From Spironucleus salmonicida (taxonomy: Eukaryota > Fornicata > Diplomonadida > Hexamitidae): DNA of 64,000 nucleotides. Below, in pieces: positions 1 to 9,998 of this stretch. Position numbers and translations under genes: made by a program. Location: positions 442,001 through 506,000 of the forward strand of contig CM035321.1 of NCBI GenBank assembly GCA_000497125.2. The letters are read 5' to 3'. The notes under the pieces are model-generated. The model was not told the DNA's origin. It did not search any database and worked only from the letters and a program-made list of their open reading frames with translations. The number at the start of each line of letters is the position of its first letter. Position 1 is the first letter of the stretch.

Positions 1-195
1 ATGTGCGAAGGGTTGAACAGATAATAAAAGGATGTCGGGATTCTGTGTAGTTGTAGTGCCAGTTAGAGTTAGTTCGATGATCGACTCCATATCCATTTTG
101 GATAACCACAATATAATATTAAATATCATAGTTTCATTAAAATTCGTATATTGCAGGATCACCAGGGGTTGTTTATCTATCTACTAGAGTTGCAT
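1..195 (-). CDS. 5' part of an uncharacterised protein gene (cut by the window edge)
   Basis: These are the first 65 codons of the gene seen complete at 13455-14102; the start ATG is at 193-195. The remainder lies left of the window. In-frame TAG codons near the start are read as Gln. See the full copy for a description; the function is not recognised. Confidence 0.6.
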
Positions 196-441
196 GTTAC
201 ATTTAACAGTTATCATATATTGTTATAATATATTTCTGAATTCAGCCCACTGTGCTTTCTATCTTGTGTTATATTAGCGAATATTTAAACCAAATCAATG
301 CAGCCTAATGGATACACTGTTAACATCTAGGTATGGGAGCGTAATTTTCTGGTTGCGTCTCAATTGTAGGAACATAAATTACTACTATTTCTTAATCTAG
401 TAACCATGCAATAGCCAGAAAAACGTCATTCGTGGGTATTG

Positions 442-984
442 TCATAGAATGCCCTTCCATTTTGGGCTATACAGAGCTGGGCTACGCTCTGTTATTTCGT
501 ATGATATAAACTTGGCCTTCCGCCGTTCACTTCTGCAGATCCGGATGTCTGCTGGCTGGTATTGGTCTTTGAGTGCCAAGAACTCCGGCTACTCTTTGAT
601 CTTGCACATCTGGAACCTATCAGATTAACATATCTTGGGGGTCTTGCCAATAGATGGTAGCGAGAGGTTCGTGTACTAGCCTGGCCCTGGTGTAGTGATT
701 TATTTATCCTCCTTACTTCTGTCATACGCATTGATGTGTTTGCCATTCTATGTGTGATGACGAATATGGTAGGTGTTAGGTGCTGGACTGTCAAAGTTAA
801 GCTGCGACAGGAATGAGTATGACCGGTCGTCAGGTTGCACACGTGAGGTAAGGTGTGGAGGGAGGGGCTTTTTCTTGACTTCCGGCTTCTGAGGACGGAT
901 AAGCTCCGCTATCTCCAGGAGCCCCTTTGCCTGAGCTAGGAGTCCAGGAATCTCCTTCCGCTTGATCACTGTTTCCAGCTGCAT
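442..984 (-). CDS. SHIPPO/STPG-repeat protein (axonemal type)
   Basis: A 180-residue protein in the TGA-only code. It carries sperm-tail PG-rich (STPG/SHIPPO) motifs: a PAPNTYHI segment near residue 70 and TPGPGQYTNLSLPSIGK near residue 100. Proteins of this family bind microtubules of axonemes in flagellates. An in-frame TGA lies shortly upstream, and the ATG at 984 sits in a CCAAAAATGCAG context about 20 bases below a TATATATG element, which supports the start. Downstream it is followed by AT-rich DNA. It shares its motif type and an APNTYHI ending with the protein at 11642-12133, so the two may be paralogues. The family call is good; the exact axonemal role is unknown. A near-identical copy lies at 14349-14891. 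Confidence 0.75.
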
Positions 985-1092
985 TTTTGGCAGGATATGG
1001 AATTCATATATAGAGTGTGGGAAAATTCTTCATAGAAACGGAGTGCGTTCAATGACCTGGATCACCCGTCCTATCCTGGTAATAACGTTATC

Positions 1093-1548
1093 TCACATGC
1101 TGGTACTGGTCTCGCTCTCCCGGATCTCACTGCTACTGACCTTACGGCCGTTCTCCTCCACTACACCGCATATGTGCACCACCATCTCCACTAACCCCTT
1201 CTACCGTCTTAGCCGATTCAGCACCTTTGCACCGTCCTCGGTTTCCTTGCTCACAACGAGCTAACACTCTTCAAGCTCTAGCACTGGCCCCACAGGGTCG
1301 TTCAGTTCCACCACAGAAATATCTCCTGTTAATGGGCCCAGCCCATCCAGGAATTCCTACACGTTCTGGCACCGTGCCTCGAAGGGCTGGATAAACTTCG
1401 ACAGCGACTTCTTCTACACGTATGCTTGTGACATCACTCCAACGATGATCCTATCACCGCGTTATGCTACCTCTGCTACCTTCCTTAGTAGGGCATGGTG
1501 ACCTACGTGGAGACGGTCGAAAGTCCCGGCGGCGCAGATTGTTGGCAT
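1093..1548 (-). CDS. Phosphopantetheine adenylyltransferase (eukaryotic type)
   Basis: A 151-residue enzyme of CoA synthesis that transfers AMP from ATP to 4'-phosphopantetheine. The N-terminal nucleotidyltransferase signature GTFDRLHVGHH spans residues 8-18 (HxGH with His14 and His17). It is followed by IIVGVMS, a K-K-S-L-x-x-x-IQPFEARC segment typical of the eukaryotic/archaeal PPAT branch, DPVGPVLE, VVSKET, and SSSEIRESET near the C-terminus (the ISSTxxR region). The length fits a stand-alone PPAT rather than the bifunctional animal CoA synthase. Several Gln codons are TAA or TAG, so the reading depends on the alternative code. A TATATATAG element lies about 30-60 bases upstream. A copy with only a synonymous change in the signature lies at 15000-15455. 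Confidence 0.9.
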
Positions 1549-1587
1549 TTCGAGAGAACTAAAACTATATATAATAATCCAAATCAG

Positions 1588-1848
1588 TCAGTAAGTTACA
1601 GGTTGGGTGCGAGTCTTGCCTCTGAAGCCCCTTGTACTAGGCTGGTACTTTCTGAACAGGTGCTACACATCGTAGTCGAAGCTGACGGCTGCCCGCCTGC
1701 TGTACGGGGAGTCCATCAGGACATAGGGCGTGTAGGTTTCCTCCATCTGGATTCCACGAAACACGTCGTACCTGAATGCATCGTCTATGTTTTTGGGTGT
1801 CTTTGGATCCTATAGCATCTTGAGCTTGGCCGAGCGTGAGAGCATCAT
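1588..1848 (-). CDS. Small protein of unknown function
   Basis: An 86-residue reading frame starting MMLSRSAKLKM, at an AT-rich start site (TTAAAAATGATG), and ending in TGA at 1588-1590. It uses two TAG codons as Gln. The middle is rich in Tyr, Arg and Asp and the C-terminus is basic. It lies 39 bases upstream of the PPAT start and is identical in layout in the second repeat copy. No family is recognised. Size and neighbours would fit a small axonemal or ribosomal protein, but that is only a guess. A frame continues upstream on the same strand towards 2119, possibly with an intron, but it is not supported well enough to annotate. Confidence 0.5.
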
Positions 1849-2092
1849 TTTTAATTTGGGAGAGGTAGAGATATATCAGATACGTATGCACAAAATAACA
1901 TGATTCCTGAAAGAAAACTGTCCGTTGTTTATAATTATACAGCTTCTGTATGTCCAGTTTTTCCTTACCTGTTTCGAATAAACAAAACTGGTACTCAATC
2001 AGCAGCCTCTCCAACATATCTAGGTGGTTGCGGAGGTATAAAATTTTGGGAACGACCCTTTATATATCCTGGCCGTACACCTCACTCCCAAA

Positions 2093-3400
2093 ATGCAGAA
2101 TCCGCTCATCGTCGAGGCCCATGCACAGCTGGGGACAGGAAGCTTCCAGGATGCAGTGAAGCTGGCGCTAAATGCCCTCCAGTACCCAGGGATCACCAGG
2201 GACGAGGAGTTCGCGCTCTATCTCATCATCATCGAGGCCTACACGGCCGCTCGGGAGTACGCGCTCGCGGAGGCCAACGTGCTGCAGGTTCAGCAGGTCC
2301 TCCCAACACATTCCGGGTTGCGGAAGCAGTTCTACCTCGACGCGGCCAGGGTGTTCGTGGCCCTCGACAAGCCGCTGCAGGCTTTGCAGTTCCTCGACGA
2401 CTACCAGTTCGACGGGCTCCCCATGGAATCCGTGTTCTACTCGCTAAGCGCGGCGGCCCAGCTCAGGCTGCGGAACTACCCCGATGCGGCCGTGTCCCTG
2501 CAGAAGTGCGACTCGGTGGAGGCGCAGGCGCAGCTCTTCGCCGTCCAAAACGACGTACCCGGACTCGAGGGCGCGGCCGAGGTGCTGCTGCAGAACGACC
2601 CCAACTTCACCGGCCTGACGCAGATCTGCGCCAACCTCGCGGTGATGTCCGGCGAGTCGCAGAAGGCACTCTACTACGGCCAGAAGTGCCGGGAGTTCGC
2701 CGACATCTGGGGAAACTTCGACGGCGCCGAGCTCCAGCGCCAGGTCCAGTTCGTGGTAGAGGGCGAGTGCGCTGGCCCGGTGGAGGGCATTGTGGGGGCA
2801 TTCGTGCTGGTCAGCCGCCGTGAGTACCTCCAGGCCCTGGAGCACATCCAGACCCTGCGGGGTGGCAGCACCCATGAGAAAGCGCTGCTGGCCCTGTCCG
2901 CCCTCTGCTCTGCCGGGCTGGGGGATGCGCCGGCGATCATGACGAAGCTGGACAAGGTCGGGACGCAGACTTCCTTTGCCATGCACGTGACCGGAGTCTG
3001 CTTCCGCCTGCTCGGGAACTACGGCCGCGCCAAGCGGTGCTTCGCCGACGCCCTTAAGACGGTGCCTCCCCGGAGCCTCTTCCGCGCCGAGGTGCTGACG
3101 AGCCTGGGGGAGGTGAAGTGGGTCACCGACGACCTCCAGGGCGCGGTGCGGGACCTGGTGGCCGCGAAGGCGCTCGTGCTCGCCAACTGCGGCAGGGGTG
3201 GGTTCTACGGCCGGGTGTGCGCGCTGCTGGGCCAGATATACGACGTGCTCTACGTCCAGAGCGGCAACAAGGTGATCCGGGGCGAGGCCGTGCTGGTCGT
3301 GGAGGACGCCATCACGGGGCTGGAGGAGCGTGGCCTCGCGGAGGGGGCGGTGTGCAGGGAGCTGCGCGAGCTGCGGGGCAGAATACGCGCCAGGAGGTGA
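2093..3400 (+). CDS. TPR-repeat protein
   Basis: A 435-residue GC-rich protein built almost entirely of paired amphipathic helices with TPR-like spacing. Ala/Leu/Tyr-rich repeats such as LYLIIIEAYTAAREYALAE and ALDKPLQALQFLDD recur about every 34 residues, which implies a scaffold role. The start AAAATGCAG lies about 25 bases below a TTTATATAT element. It ends in TGA 12 bases from the converging cytochrome b5 gene. Gln is encoded by CAG throughout, in contrast with the AT-rich genes. The specific complex (APC, IFT or other) cannot be told from sequence alone. The copy at 16000-17307 differs by two visible residue changes. Confidence 0.8.
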   Translation: MQNPLIVEAHAQLGTGSFQDAVKLALNALQYPGITRDEEFALYLIIIEAYTAAREYALAEANVLQVQQVLPTHSGLRKQFYLDAARVFVALDKPLQALQFLDDYQFDGLPMESVFYSLSAAAQLRLRNYPDAAVSLQKCDSVEAQAQLFAVQNDVPGLEGAAEVLLQNDPNFTGLTQICANLAVMSGESQKALYYGQKCREFADIWGNFDGAELQRQVQFVVEGECAGPVEGIVGAFVLVSRREYLQALEHIQTLRGGSTHEKALLALSALCSAGLGDAPAIMTKLDKVGTQTSFAMHVTGVCFRLLGNYGRAKRCFADALKTVPPRSLFRAEVLTSLGEVKWVTDDLQGAVRDLVAAKALVLANCGRGGFYGRVCALLGQIYDVLYVQSGNKVIRGEAVLVVEDAITGLEERGLAEGAVCRELRELRGRIRARR

Positions 3401-3412
3401 GAATTGGTTAGG

Positions 3413-3736
3413 TCACTCGGGGTTGAACAGCTGTTTGAACATGACCGCCACGTCGAAGAACTCCACGTCGTCCATGAAGTCCTTGATGTCCTGGCTGGGA
3501 CCGCCGACGATCCTGCCGACCACGAGCTGCGTGAGCCTCTTTTCGAGCTCTGGCATGTTCTTACCGTGGTGCTTGATGAGGCACCTGAAGCTGTCGTCCA
3601 CGCCCATATCGGTGATCCTGTCCTGCCCAGGGTGCCGAGAGATGTAGTCAGTCACGTCAAAGACCACGCCGCCCATCACTATGTGCTGCCTGCCGTTCTG
3701 GTTGAGGTCGGCCGCTGTCATATCCTTGATGCTCAT
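3413..3736 (-). CDS. Cytochrome b5-like heme-binding protein
   Basis: A 107-residue soluble protein with a cytochrome b5 fold signature: GGVVFDVTDYISRHPGQDRI at residues 22-41, with the first axial His at position 35, and a second candidate ligand in the IKHHGKN stretch (residues 54-59). The usual HPGG reads HPGQ. No membrane anchor is visible, so it resembles the small cytosolic b5 isoforms of Giardia. A basic/hydrophobic tail follows the heme domain. It converges on the TPR gene. A TATACAAA element lies just above the start. Family assignment is strong; the electron-transfer partner is unknown. Confidence 0.8.
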   Translation of the reverse strand: MSIKDMTAADLNQNGRQHIVMGGVVFDVTDYISRHPGQDRITDMGVDDSFRCLIKHHGKNMPELEKRLTQLVVGRIVGGPSQDIKDFMDDVEFFDVAVMFKQLFNPE

Positions 3737-3942
3737 TCCGTTTGTATACTTAGCGAGGAGTTATCGAAGATAATATTGCGGTTTATCGTTACGCGAAGGT
3801 ACCGGAATCTAAACTGGACGCCAAGAAGGGCTCGCCGTTCTAGGAGTATTGGGTAGCATGCGGGATGGATCTGCCGGTGCGGGGCGGGGTGTCAGGGTCG
3901 GGCGGTTTCATGGGGCGCGTCCCGTTTACTTTTGTGGTAAAA

Positions 3943-5273
3943 CTTACTATGAACGTTGGCAGTATAAAAGATAACGATTTTACAGATCACGGATACACTA
4001 TTTAACTCGATACATGATAAGATATTGCGAGCACTATTGAAAACTCATCTTAATGATGTTAAATCTCAGAACATGAATCAACTTGTTTATCATAATAAAT
4101 AATTTATTGTATACATATTTACGAAGAATATTAATATTTTATTAGTAATATTATATAATATTAGAATTAGGTATTTCCCCAATAGTATGAATTACCGCAA
4201 TCGTGCTTCAGACGAATTCTTTGTTAAAAAGTAATATTTAGCTTCATCATATTAAAAAGATCCACTTGCAGCAGGAATTATTTCTGAAGGTATCTAGCAT
4301 ACCCATAATTATAATTGTAATTCACGAAAAACATAAATATAATCTCATTTATCTTATAACCCAGTAAAGCCTTTACCTTATAAGAATCTTCACCCTAATT
4401 ACTAAAAATAATTTTCTGATACATAGATCGATAAAGGACCTTAATAATAGCCATTGCTTTAACCGAGAAGGCCTTTTATTGTAGCAGACAATATAAACAT
4501 CCAATTTGATGATCAGAGTACAAAAACATAAAAAAGTTTATTATAATAGCGAATTTCAAATTATATAAAACCTGAACACCATGTTACTGATTAGTCCATG
4601 CAATTAAAAAATAGTCTACGCACAGATTTCTATAATCCATCAATTCGTTCGCATGATGTATTTTCAATGCCTTAGGTAGATAATAGAGCAAATTATTAAA
4701 GAACCTATTATCAGATTGATGATAAGATAATAGATTAGACTAGATTTGATTAAAGCAAAATAATGCTGAATAATGCTGAAAAGTATTTTGACTGATTCAT
4801 ATTCATAATTTACCAGCTAAATTTCTTTATTTCTTATATATATTAAATTTTATATTAGTTTACTCCAACAGATTTAATTTTAAAAACAAATTCTTTTATT
4901 ATTGGTTATTATTCTAAAGCTAATTTATGAACTATGAATTAATGCTATAAATTTATGAATTAAAATATCAATTGTAAAGTAGTTTAAAATATTAATGCAT
5001 ATAACTAGATGTGCGTATACATTATCTATACACAAATTTACAGTAAGTTAAAATAACGTAATATTACAAAAAAATAACTTAAAAAAATATCTGATATTTT
5101 AAGTATTAATTTTGGCTCATTATATTAAAACAAATTAATATCTCAAAAATATACTCCAGTATATTAAATTATAGTCCTAAATTAATTTTTAATATAAATA
5201 ATCTCCCGTTGGAACTTGAACCAAAAATTATTAATTAGACTATAAAACTTAATACTGAACGAAAGAAAATAAA
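3943..5273. other. AT-rich intergenic DNA
   Basis: No reading frame with protein-like composition is seen on either strand. The sequence is strongly AT-rich with scattered short A/T tracts. It begins exactly where identity to the second repeat copy ends. Confidence 0.5.
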
Positions 5274-7046
5274 TCACAATAACTTTTCAAGCTCTTCTTC
5301 TGTAATATACCCTTTCTTAAATTTTTGCAAAAGGTCGTATTCTGCACTAAACTTCTAATTGTTGAATACTTTAGTTGGTTTTTAAAGAGGCTCAATTTTC
5401 TTAGTTGGAGCCTGCACTACCTTAACTTCTTCTTTGATCTACTTTTCTACTTTTTCTTCTCTTTATATTTTTCTTTCCTATCTTAATTTTTCTTTAGATG
5501 AGTCTAAATAGTTTATAGAATTTATGTCAACATCGCTACCTTTAAACCAAATAAATCCACTTTTTAATTCCTTCATACTCGGTAGCTTTAACAGTCCCAT
5601 AGACATTGCTAGTTACCCCAAATCTACTTTTTTGAAGTCGAAAATGTACTTCATTTCATATTCTTAATAAGCTCTCACCATGGCAATAAACGCTTCTTAA
5701 GCTAAGTCAAAAATTCCTCTATCTTCACACTGCATTTCACGTAAGATTTTACTAGATGGGAGCTCGAATATCTCCATTTTTTGTTTATTAAACTCAGCCT
5801 CCTCTGCTTCTAAAACACTAATTTTTTCTTCCAATTCCTTGATTTAAGCGTTTAGAATTAAAATACTTTTTCCGACACCCTTTTGGGTCTCGATTTCCAA
5901 ACTTTTTCTCTGCTTTTTGAGTTCTTTTTTGTAAAATTATATCTTCTTTGAGTCGCTAAAATTGCGTTATATTTGCTCCATTTCTTCCTCTTTTTTCATG
6001 AAAATTCCACGATTTTGAAGCATTTCCAACAGATCAATCTCATCATTATCGACCAAAATCAAGCATTTTCCGTCCCGTGTATTGCGCCCCGCGCGGCCTG
6101 CCCGGTGAACCAGCGTTTCCAGACGCTACGGAGGGTCGAATTGAAGCACAAAACTTACCGATTCGACGTCCAGGCCGCGTGCCGCTATATCAGTTGTTAT
6201 CAAAATCGCGAAATCGGTCGACTGCATGAAACGGTTCAAGTTTTTGACTTAAACTTGGCTGTGCTGCTTACCGTTCAAATTGAAGATTTTTTCCGTTTTC
6301 AGTGTCTTTTTGAGGAATTCTGCGATGAAACGGCTCCCCGCGCACGTAAGCGTGAAAATAAGAAGTTTCCCTGCAGTTTTGTCGAATTTTCGGATGAAAT
6401 CGACGAGAAATTCGTACTTTTGCGCGATTGGAACGATCGAGTATGAGATTTGGAGCGAGTTCGGTTTCAAGAACTCGTTCGTATCCGTCGTCAGTTTGAC
6501 GATTTTGCCGAGCATTTTGATGCCCTCGACCGTCGCGCTCGACATAACGAGTTTGGCCTTTTTCTGCGTGTGCAAGAACTTGCGGCAGTCCTCCATTTGC
6601 ACCAGACGGTCCGCTTCGTCGAGTACCAGAAAGTCGAGTTTTTTGAAAAGTTCCTCCTCGAAAAGGGCCTTTCCGGGCGTCGCTACGACGAAAAATGCGG
6701 TGTTTTGGTGCGACTCGCCGCCAATGAAAGAGGAAATCGGCAGGTCAAAAAGTGTGATAATTTCGAAAATCTAGCGCGCGAGGACGCGCGTGGGCGCTAG
6801 AAATAATACTTTCGGGGTGGTCGATAGAGCAAAATCGGTGTTTTCGTTGTAATAGTAGGAAAGAATGGGAAGGACATACGCGAGTGTTTTGCCTGAGCCA
6901 GTTTCAGCTTAAAAAATTAGCGGAAATTCGTTATGGAAATTCGGGATAATTTAGGCCTGTATCGGTTTTGGCTAGGTGAATGCAAATTTTTCAGTAAACT
7001 GGGCTAATAATTTTGGGTTTAAATTGAGATCTGAAAATGATGACAT
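5274..7046 (-). CDS. DDX55: DEAD-box RNA helicase, DDX55/Spb4 type
   Basis: A 590-residue helicase, the usual length for the family, expected to act in nucleolar 60S ribosome assembly. Seen in order: Q-motif around PKPIQAQ (27-32), AETGSGKT (47-54), APTR (84-87), TPGK (123-126), VLDEADR (141-147), SAT (170-172), ITTDIAARGLDVESV and HRAGRAGRNTRDG. The C-terminal part has the DDX55/Spb4 hallmark: AFIAMVRAYQEYE followed by LAMSMGLLKLPSMKELK and a lysine-rich tail. Gln is frequently TAA or TAG. The GC content rises in the central helicase core and falls in the C-terminal third. It runs head-away from DNAAF1 across about 1.6 kb of AT-rich DNA. Confidence 0.9.
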
Positions 7047-8107
7047 TTAGGAAAGAGAGACGGAGTGATATATTAATAATATTGTATTATAAATTTTAAG
7101 ATAGTAAAATGTGTGAATAAGCTGGTTAATTATTAACATGCAATATGACTTAAAGTATTTATCATATTGATTAAGAGCTTTAGAAAAACACTGAAAAATA
7201 TAAATATAGATATTTATTATTAGGTTTTTTTTTTAATATTCTTCCATTATGTTATATTTTTAGAAGTAATTGGTTAGATAGAGAAAAAAGTATGAATTTG
7301 TTAATTCTTTTAGGGTGCTAGGTTGTTTTATAAATTTCTAGAACTATAATCCATTTGGTAAACTTTCCAAAAACTTTTAGTGGTCGATTTTATCTTACTT
7401 GTAGTGGATCATTATCATGGATTATATAAATTGTATTATTACATTGCTGCAGCAGAGATGAATAGTCTATTAAAATATTAAGATTTGTTACAATTTATAT
7501 GTATATGTACACATTGGCATACATTTTCCGAATTTTCTAAGACTTTTTATTTAATTGACATTAACTGTGAAATATTATTATATATATTATTTTTAATTTA
7601 CTTATTATAAATAGTTTAAACTAATTGTCATGCTGTATAAATTCTGTCTATACGGTAAAACATATTAATAGATAATAATATTTAATTATAACATTTTGTT
7701 AGTTATTTGTTTAAATATTTTTTTATCATTTTAAGTATAATAATAAATCTATTTTTAATTGAAAAAGTACAAATTTTCATTCTATAAATGCAGGAATTAA
7801 AAGATATTAAATTGTAGCATGCATAGCTTAAAAATAACCTAAAAGAATTTCATTTAATTAAAATGAAGAATATGTTTCTCTGTAAACGTGCATATGGAGA
7901 GCTTGTGGTTGAAATTTAGGAAAAACATTAAAGTAATTATGAATTGCGAGAATCACTTAGTTAATTAATGAAAGAAATATCATAATTTACTGACAATATT
8001 GATGATAGCTAACTGCAATAACTAGAAATTGTATTTGAATAAATCCCTCTCCTTACTAATGAATAACTTATATGACCGTTTTTCTTATTAAATATATATA
8101 ATCTAAA
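7047..8107. other. AT-rich intergenic DNA
   Basis: Upstream region of the helicase. Only short, compositionally random frames are visible; no gene or RNA is recognised. Confidence 0.45.
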
Positions 8108-8440
8108 TCAATCTTCTTCATCTTCTTGCTCTAGGTAAACATCCGGCAGTAAAAATGTTTTTATTGATAGAGTAGATGGCTGAGCTGTTGTAGATGTCGG
8201 CATTAAATTACAATTTGAACACTCAAATGATTGTCTAGATATGGATAGTCTATTTTAGATAATATCATTTACCTCTCCTCTTTAAAAAATTTCAATTTCT
8301 TCCATTGACTAACGTATACTATAAGTTCTTACTGGTGCAATTTCAATAGATTATCTAACTTAATGAACTTATTCATTATCAGAAGATTCATCAGGAATAA
8401 CATGCATTGAGTCATCTTAATGTGAGACACAATTTCCCAT
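8108..8440 (-). CDS. Small N-myristoylation-type protein, unknown function
   Basis: A 110-residue frame beginning MGNCVSHQDD and ending in an acidic EQEDEED tail before TGA. Gly2 followed by Cys4 and Ser6 is the textbook pattern for N-terminal myristoylation with a palmitoylatable Cys, which would place the protein on the cytoplasmic face of membranes. The rest is polar and Gln/Ser-rich, with a CSNC pair near residue 75. Eight or so Gln codons are TAA or TAG. No domain is recognised. It diverges from DNAAF1 (251 bases apart). Support rests on the start motif and open frame; expression is unproven. Confidence 0.55.
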
Positions 8441-8589
8441 TTCTGTAAAAAGGAGTGGGTCAATATTTGATTATAATATATATCAAAATATATCTTTGCA
8501 TTTTTGGTTTATCAAATTATCTTAAATAATTTTAAATATAATAAATTAATTATATGTCACTCATCATTATAATAATATTTAGTACATAA

Positions 8590-8592
<3 letters not shown>

Positions 8593-8622
<30 letters not shown>
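8593..8622. repeat. (TTA)n microsatellite
   Basis: About ten uninterrupted TTA/ATT units in the region upstream of DNAAF1. Confidence 0.9.
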
Positions 8623-8623
<1 letters not shown>

Positions 8624-8691
8624 AAAGAAAGAAATTTAATATAATATGTATATATAACTGGTAAATTGGTAAAATTTATTCTTTCCCTAAA

Positions 8692-9972
8692 ATGTCGAAT
8701 GAATATGATATGACTCCTAAGCGTCTACGTGAAATTTGTAAAGAGCGTGGACATTATCAAACTCCTCATTTAAATGATATATTGTATTTCCATTATAAAG
8801 GGTTCAGAAAAATTTAAAATTTAGAGCCATATTATGGATGCAAATCACTTTGGCTTGAAGGTAATGGTGTTGTTAAAATTGAAGGTTTAGATACACTTGT
8901 AAATTTATCATGCTTATATCTTTAAGAAAATCTAATTCAAAAAATAGAGAATCTTGAGTAACTTTCACTTCGCTAAATTAACTTGTCAAATAATTCAATT
9001 TAAGTAGTAGAAAACATTTCGCAGTTAACAAATTTAGAATCTTTATATCTTTGCTCAAACAGGATTACTCATTCTACTTCTCTTCGTGGTCTTATTGGAT
9101 TAGACAATCTATCTGTTCTTGATTTATCGAAAAATTAGATTGATGATGAGGAATTTTTATCAGTATTAGAGTAACTTCCATCACTAAGGGTACTTACTTT
9201 TAGTGGGAATCCTATTTCAAAAACTATGAGAATGTATAGAAAACGTATTATCCATGCATGTCAATAGCTTACCTACTTAGATGATCGTCCAGTATTCAAT
9301 GATGAAAGACGTGCGACCGCAGCCTTCTTTTCTGGTGGTGCTGAAGCTGAAATAGACGAGAGAAGGCTTATTCTTGCAGAAAAAAGGGCGGAAGAGCGGG
9401 CCTAATTCGCTGGAATGTAAGCATTCCTAAGCGGTAAGACTCGTGAAGAATCAATAGTATTAAGTGAAAAAGCTAGATAGAAGGTAATCTAACATTTTAA
9501 GGACACCGGTGAGATCGACGCCGTGGAGAAGGTGAGCCGCGTCAGCGCCGTGTGCGGTGTGGGCAGAGGCCGCATCTGGGCTGACAACGAGGTGCAGGTC
9601 GTGAGCCGCGAGTTCTTCGAGGGCAGGGTCGGCGTGCAGATCATGGAGATCGAGGAGGTCTCGGACGCCCCTGAGCTGGAGGAGGTCGAGAGCAGCGGGG
9701 AGGCGGAGGCGGTTCCCAGCATGCACTACGACGACCAGAAGGACGAGGCGAGGCAGACCGAGGAGCAGGTGCTCCAGGCGGTGCTGCTGGGCGCCCCGCA
9801 GGAGGTGGAGCTGCCCATCAACCAGGCCCTGCCGCAGGAGGAGGAGTTCGTCCCGGGCGATGTGGACGACTTCATGCGCGGGCTCCCGGCCCCCGAGGCC
9901 CCTGGCTGCCTCCTCACGCAGAACGCGGCCGACGAGGAGCACGACTCGGACGACGCCAGCTGCCCCGACTGA
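8692..9972 (+). CDS. DNAAF1: Dynein axonemal assembly factor 1 (ODA7/LRRC50)
   Basis: A 426-residue protein. The N-terminus has the diagnostic DNAAF1 sequence MTPKRLREICKERGHYQTP, then LNDILYFHYKGF and LWLEGNGVVKIEGLD. Leucine-rich repeats of the SDS22-like class cover about residues 40-190, capped by LTYLDDRPVFNDERRATAA. It acts in the cytoplasm with chaperones to preassemble outer-arm dyneins. The acidic, less conserved C-terminus is normal for the family. Oddity: the first about 790 bases are AT-rich and use TAA/TAG for Gln; from about 9490 to the stop the gene is GC-rich and uses CAG, with no break in frame. It converges on METTL25 with a 26-base gap. Confidence 0.92.
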
Positions 9973-9998
9973 TTCTTTCCCCCACTGCGATACCCCGC

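Larger units (their letters stand above)
1..3942. repeat. Direct repeat, copy 1 (runs off the left edge)
   Basis: This segment is repeated in the same orientation at 13908-17849 with a constant offset of 13,907 and no indels. By eye about a dozen substitutions separate the copies. Identity stops abruptly after 3942, where both copies turn AT-rich. The left limit is outside the window. The GC-rich character extends into noncoding DNA around 3860-3930, so codon selection alone does not explain it. Confidence 0.95.

Noticed and set aside
5205-5230. A GGTTCAAGTTCC B-box-like element on the minus strand, as in a tRNA gene.
   Set aside because: The loop would be 8 bases instead of 7, and no acceptor, D or anticodon stems surround it in the AT-rich DNA.
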